A stretch of 64,000 nt of DNA from Chitinophaga flava (GTDB taxonomy: Bacteria > Bacteroidota > Bacteroidia > Chitinophagales > Chitinophagaceae). Position numbers and translations under genes: made by a program. The notes under the pieces were generated by a model. It ran no database searches. It was not told the DNA's origin and worked only from the letters and a program-made list of their open reading frames with translations. Positions 63,835 through 64,000 of the stretch are shown piece after piece. Where the stretch lies: assembly GCF_003308995.1 (NCBI RefSeq), contig NZ_QFFJ01000001.1:124001-188000 (forward strand). The letters run 5' to 3'. Position 1 is the stretch's first letter. Every line of letters begins with the position of its first letter.

Positions 63835-64000
63835 ATGAAAAAAAACACCATTTTTTATTGCCTTGCAGTAAGTGTCCTCTTTGCCACCGCGTTATTACTT
63901 TCCTGTGGGAAACAGCAACTGAAAGACAGTTTAAATACCAGTACAAAAACCGGCGCCACTACTAAAACAAACGTTTCCACAGCCCAGATAACTTCGTTTA
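63835..64000 (+). CDS. Lipoprotein, 5' part only (runs off the window)
   Basis: Fifty-five codons are visible before the window ends. The start MKKNTIFYCLAVSVLFATALLLSCGK is a typical lipoprotein signal with lipobox LLSC (Cys24), followed by a Thr/Lys/Ser-rich linker. The mature domain lies outside the window, so no function can be given. It is separated from the precursor genes by a strong terminator and is its own transcription unit. Confidence 0.8.
   Translation, partial: MKKNTIFYCLAVSVLFATALLLSCGKQQLKDSLNTSTKTGATTKTNVSTAQITSF

Noticed and set aside
1..64000. CRISPR arrays, insertion sequences, tRNA or rRNA genes
   Set aside because: No regularly spaced short repeats, transposase-like proteins or recognisable structural RNA sequences were seen on either strand.

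Overview
The window looks like chromosomal DNA from a Bacteroidota member of the Chitinophagaceae, most likely Chitinophaga or a close relative. This rests on the ECF sigma / FecR / STN-TonB receptor cassette, TAnnTTTG-type -7 boxes, the absence of Shine-Dalgarno sequences, the DUF4876, DUF6850 and DUF2306 families, and lanthipeptide leaders of the Bacteroidota L1a type (KKLSLxKxTVAxL...KGG). The genus is an inference. I saw no rRNA, tRNA, CRISPR array, insertion sequence or phage gene.

Layout. (1) 0-4.4 kb: an orphan-looking kdpA, an outer-membrane porin, and a possible Ntn-hydrolase-fold protein. (2) 4.4-13.1 kb, minus strand: a cell-surface-signalling operon of ECF sigma factor, FecR anti-sigma, TonB receptor with an STN domain, DUF4876 lipoprotein, DUF6850 beta-barrel and a di-haem cytochrome-c-peroxidase-like protein. 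(3) 13.2-18.5 kb: small housekeeping or stress genes (VOC protein, AraC regulator, cupin, DUF2306 membrane protein, HxlR regulator diverging from a quinone-oxidoreductase-like MDR enzyme, AAA ATPase). (4) 18.6-29.7 kb, minus strand: a class I lanthipeptide operon with two paralogous precursors, an erythromycin-esterase-like/carboxypeptidase-regulatory fusion, LanC, full-length LanB, a C39-peptidase ABC transporter and an HlyD adaptor. A perfect hairpin separates the precursors from the enzymes. (5) 31.0-62.5 kb, plus strand: a hybrid NRPS-PKS operon. (6) 63.0-63.5 kb: two further short precursors with L1a-type leaders, followed by a strong terminator and the start of a lipoprotein gene.

How the NRPS-PKS probably works. 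NRPS1 carries four C-A-T modules. Modules 2 and 3 are a very recent duplication and both read the threonine code. Five small genes follow: a 3-hydroxyacyl-CoA-type dehydrogenase, an ACP, an acyl-CoA dehydrogenase, a divergent KAS III-like enzyme and an FkbH-like HAD protein. Four of them match the known route from a glyceryl unit to hydroxymalonyl-ACP (FK520 and zwittermicin pathways); the O-methyltransferase of the methoxymalonyl version is absent. The next protein is KS-(AT remnant)-T-C. Its AT is shortened and lacks the catalytic GHSxG serine, so the extender must arrive in trans, and the KAS III-like enzyme is a candidate carrier. NRPS2 starts with half a C domain and then reads A-T-C-C-A(Orn)-T-C-A-T-TE, with an unusual tandem pair of C domains. 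The predicted chain is X-Thr-Thr-X-(alpha-hydroxy-beta-keto unit)-X-Orn-X, released by the thioesterase. I could not match it to a compound I know. No MbtH, PPTase, exporter or regulator dedicated to the NRPS is present.

All domain calls, adenylation codes and motif assignments were made by eye from the sequence. No database search was run.
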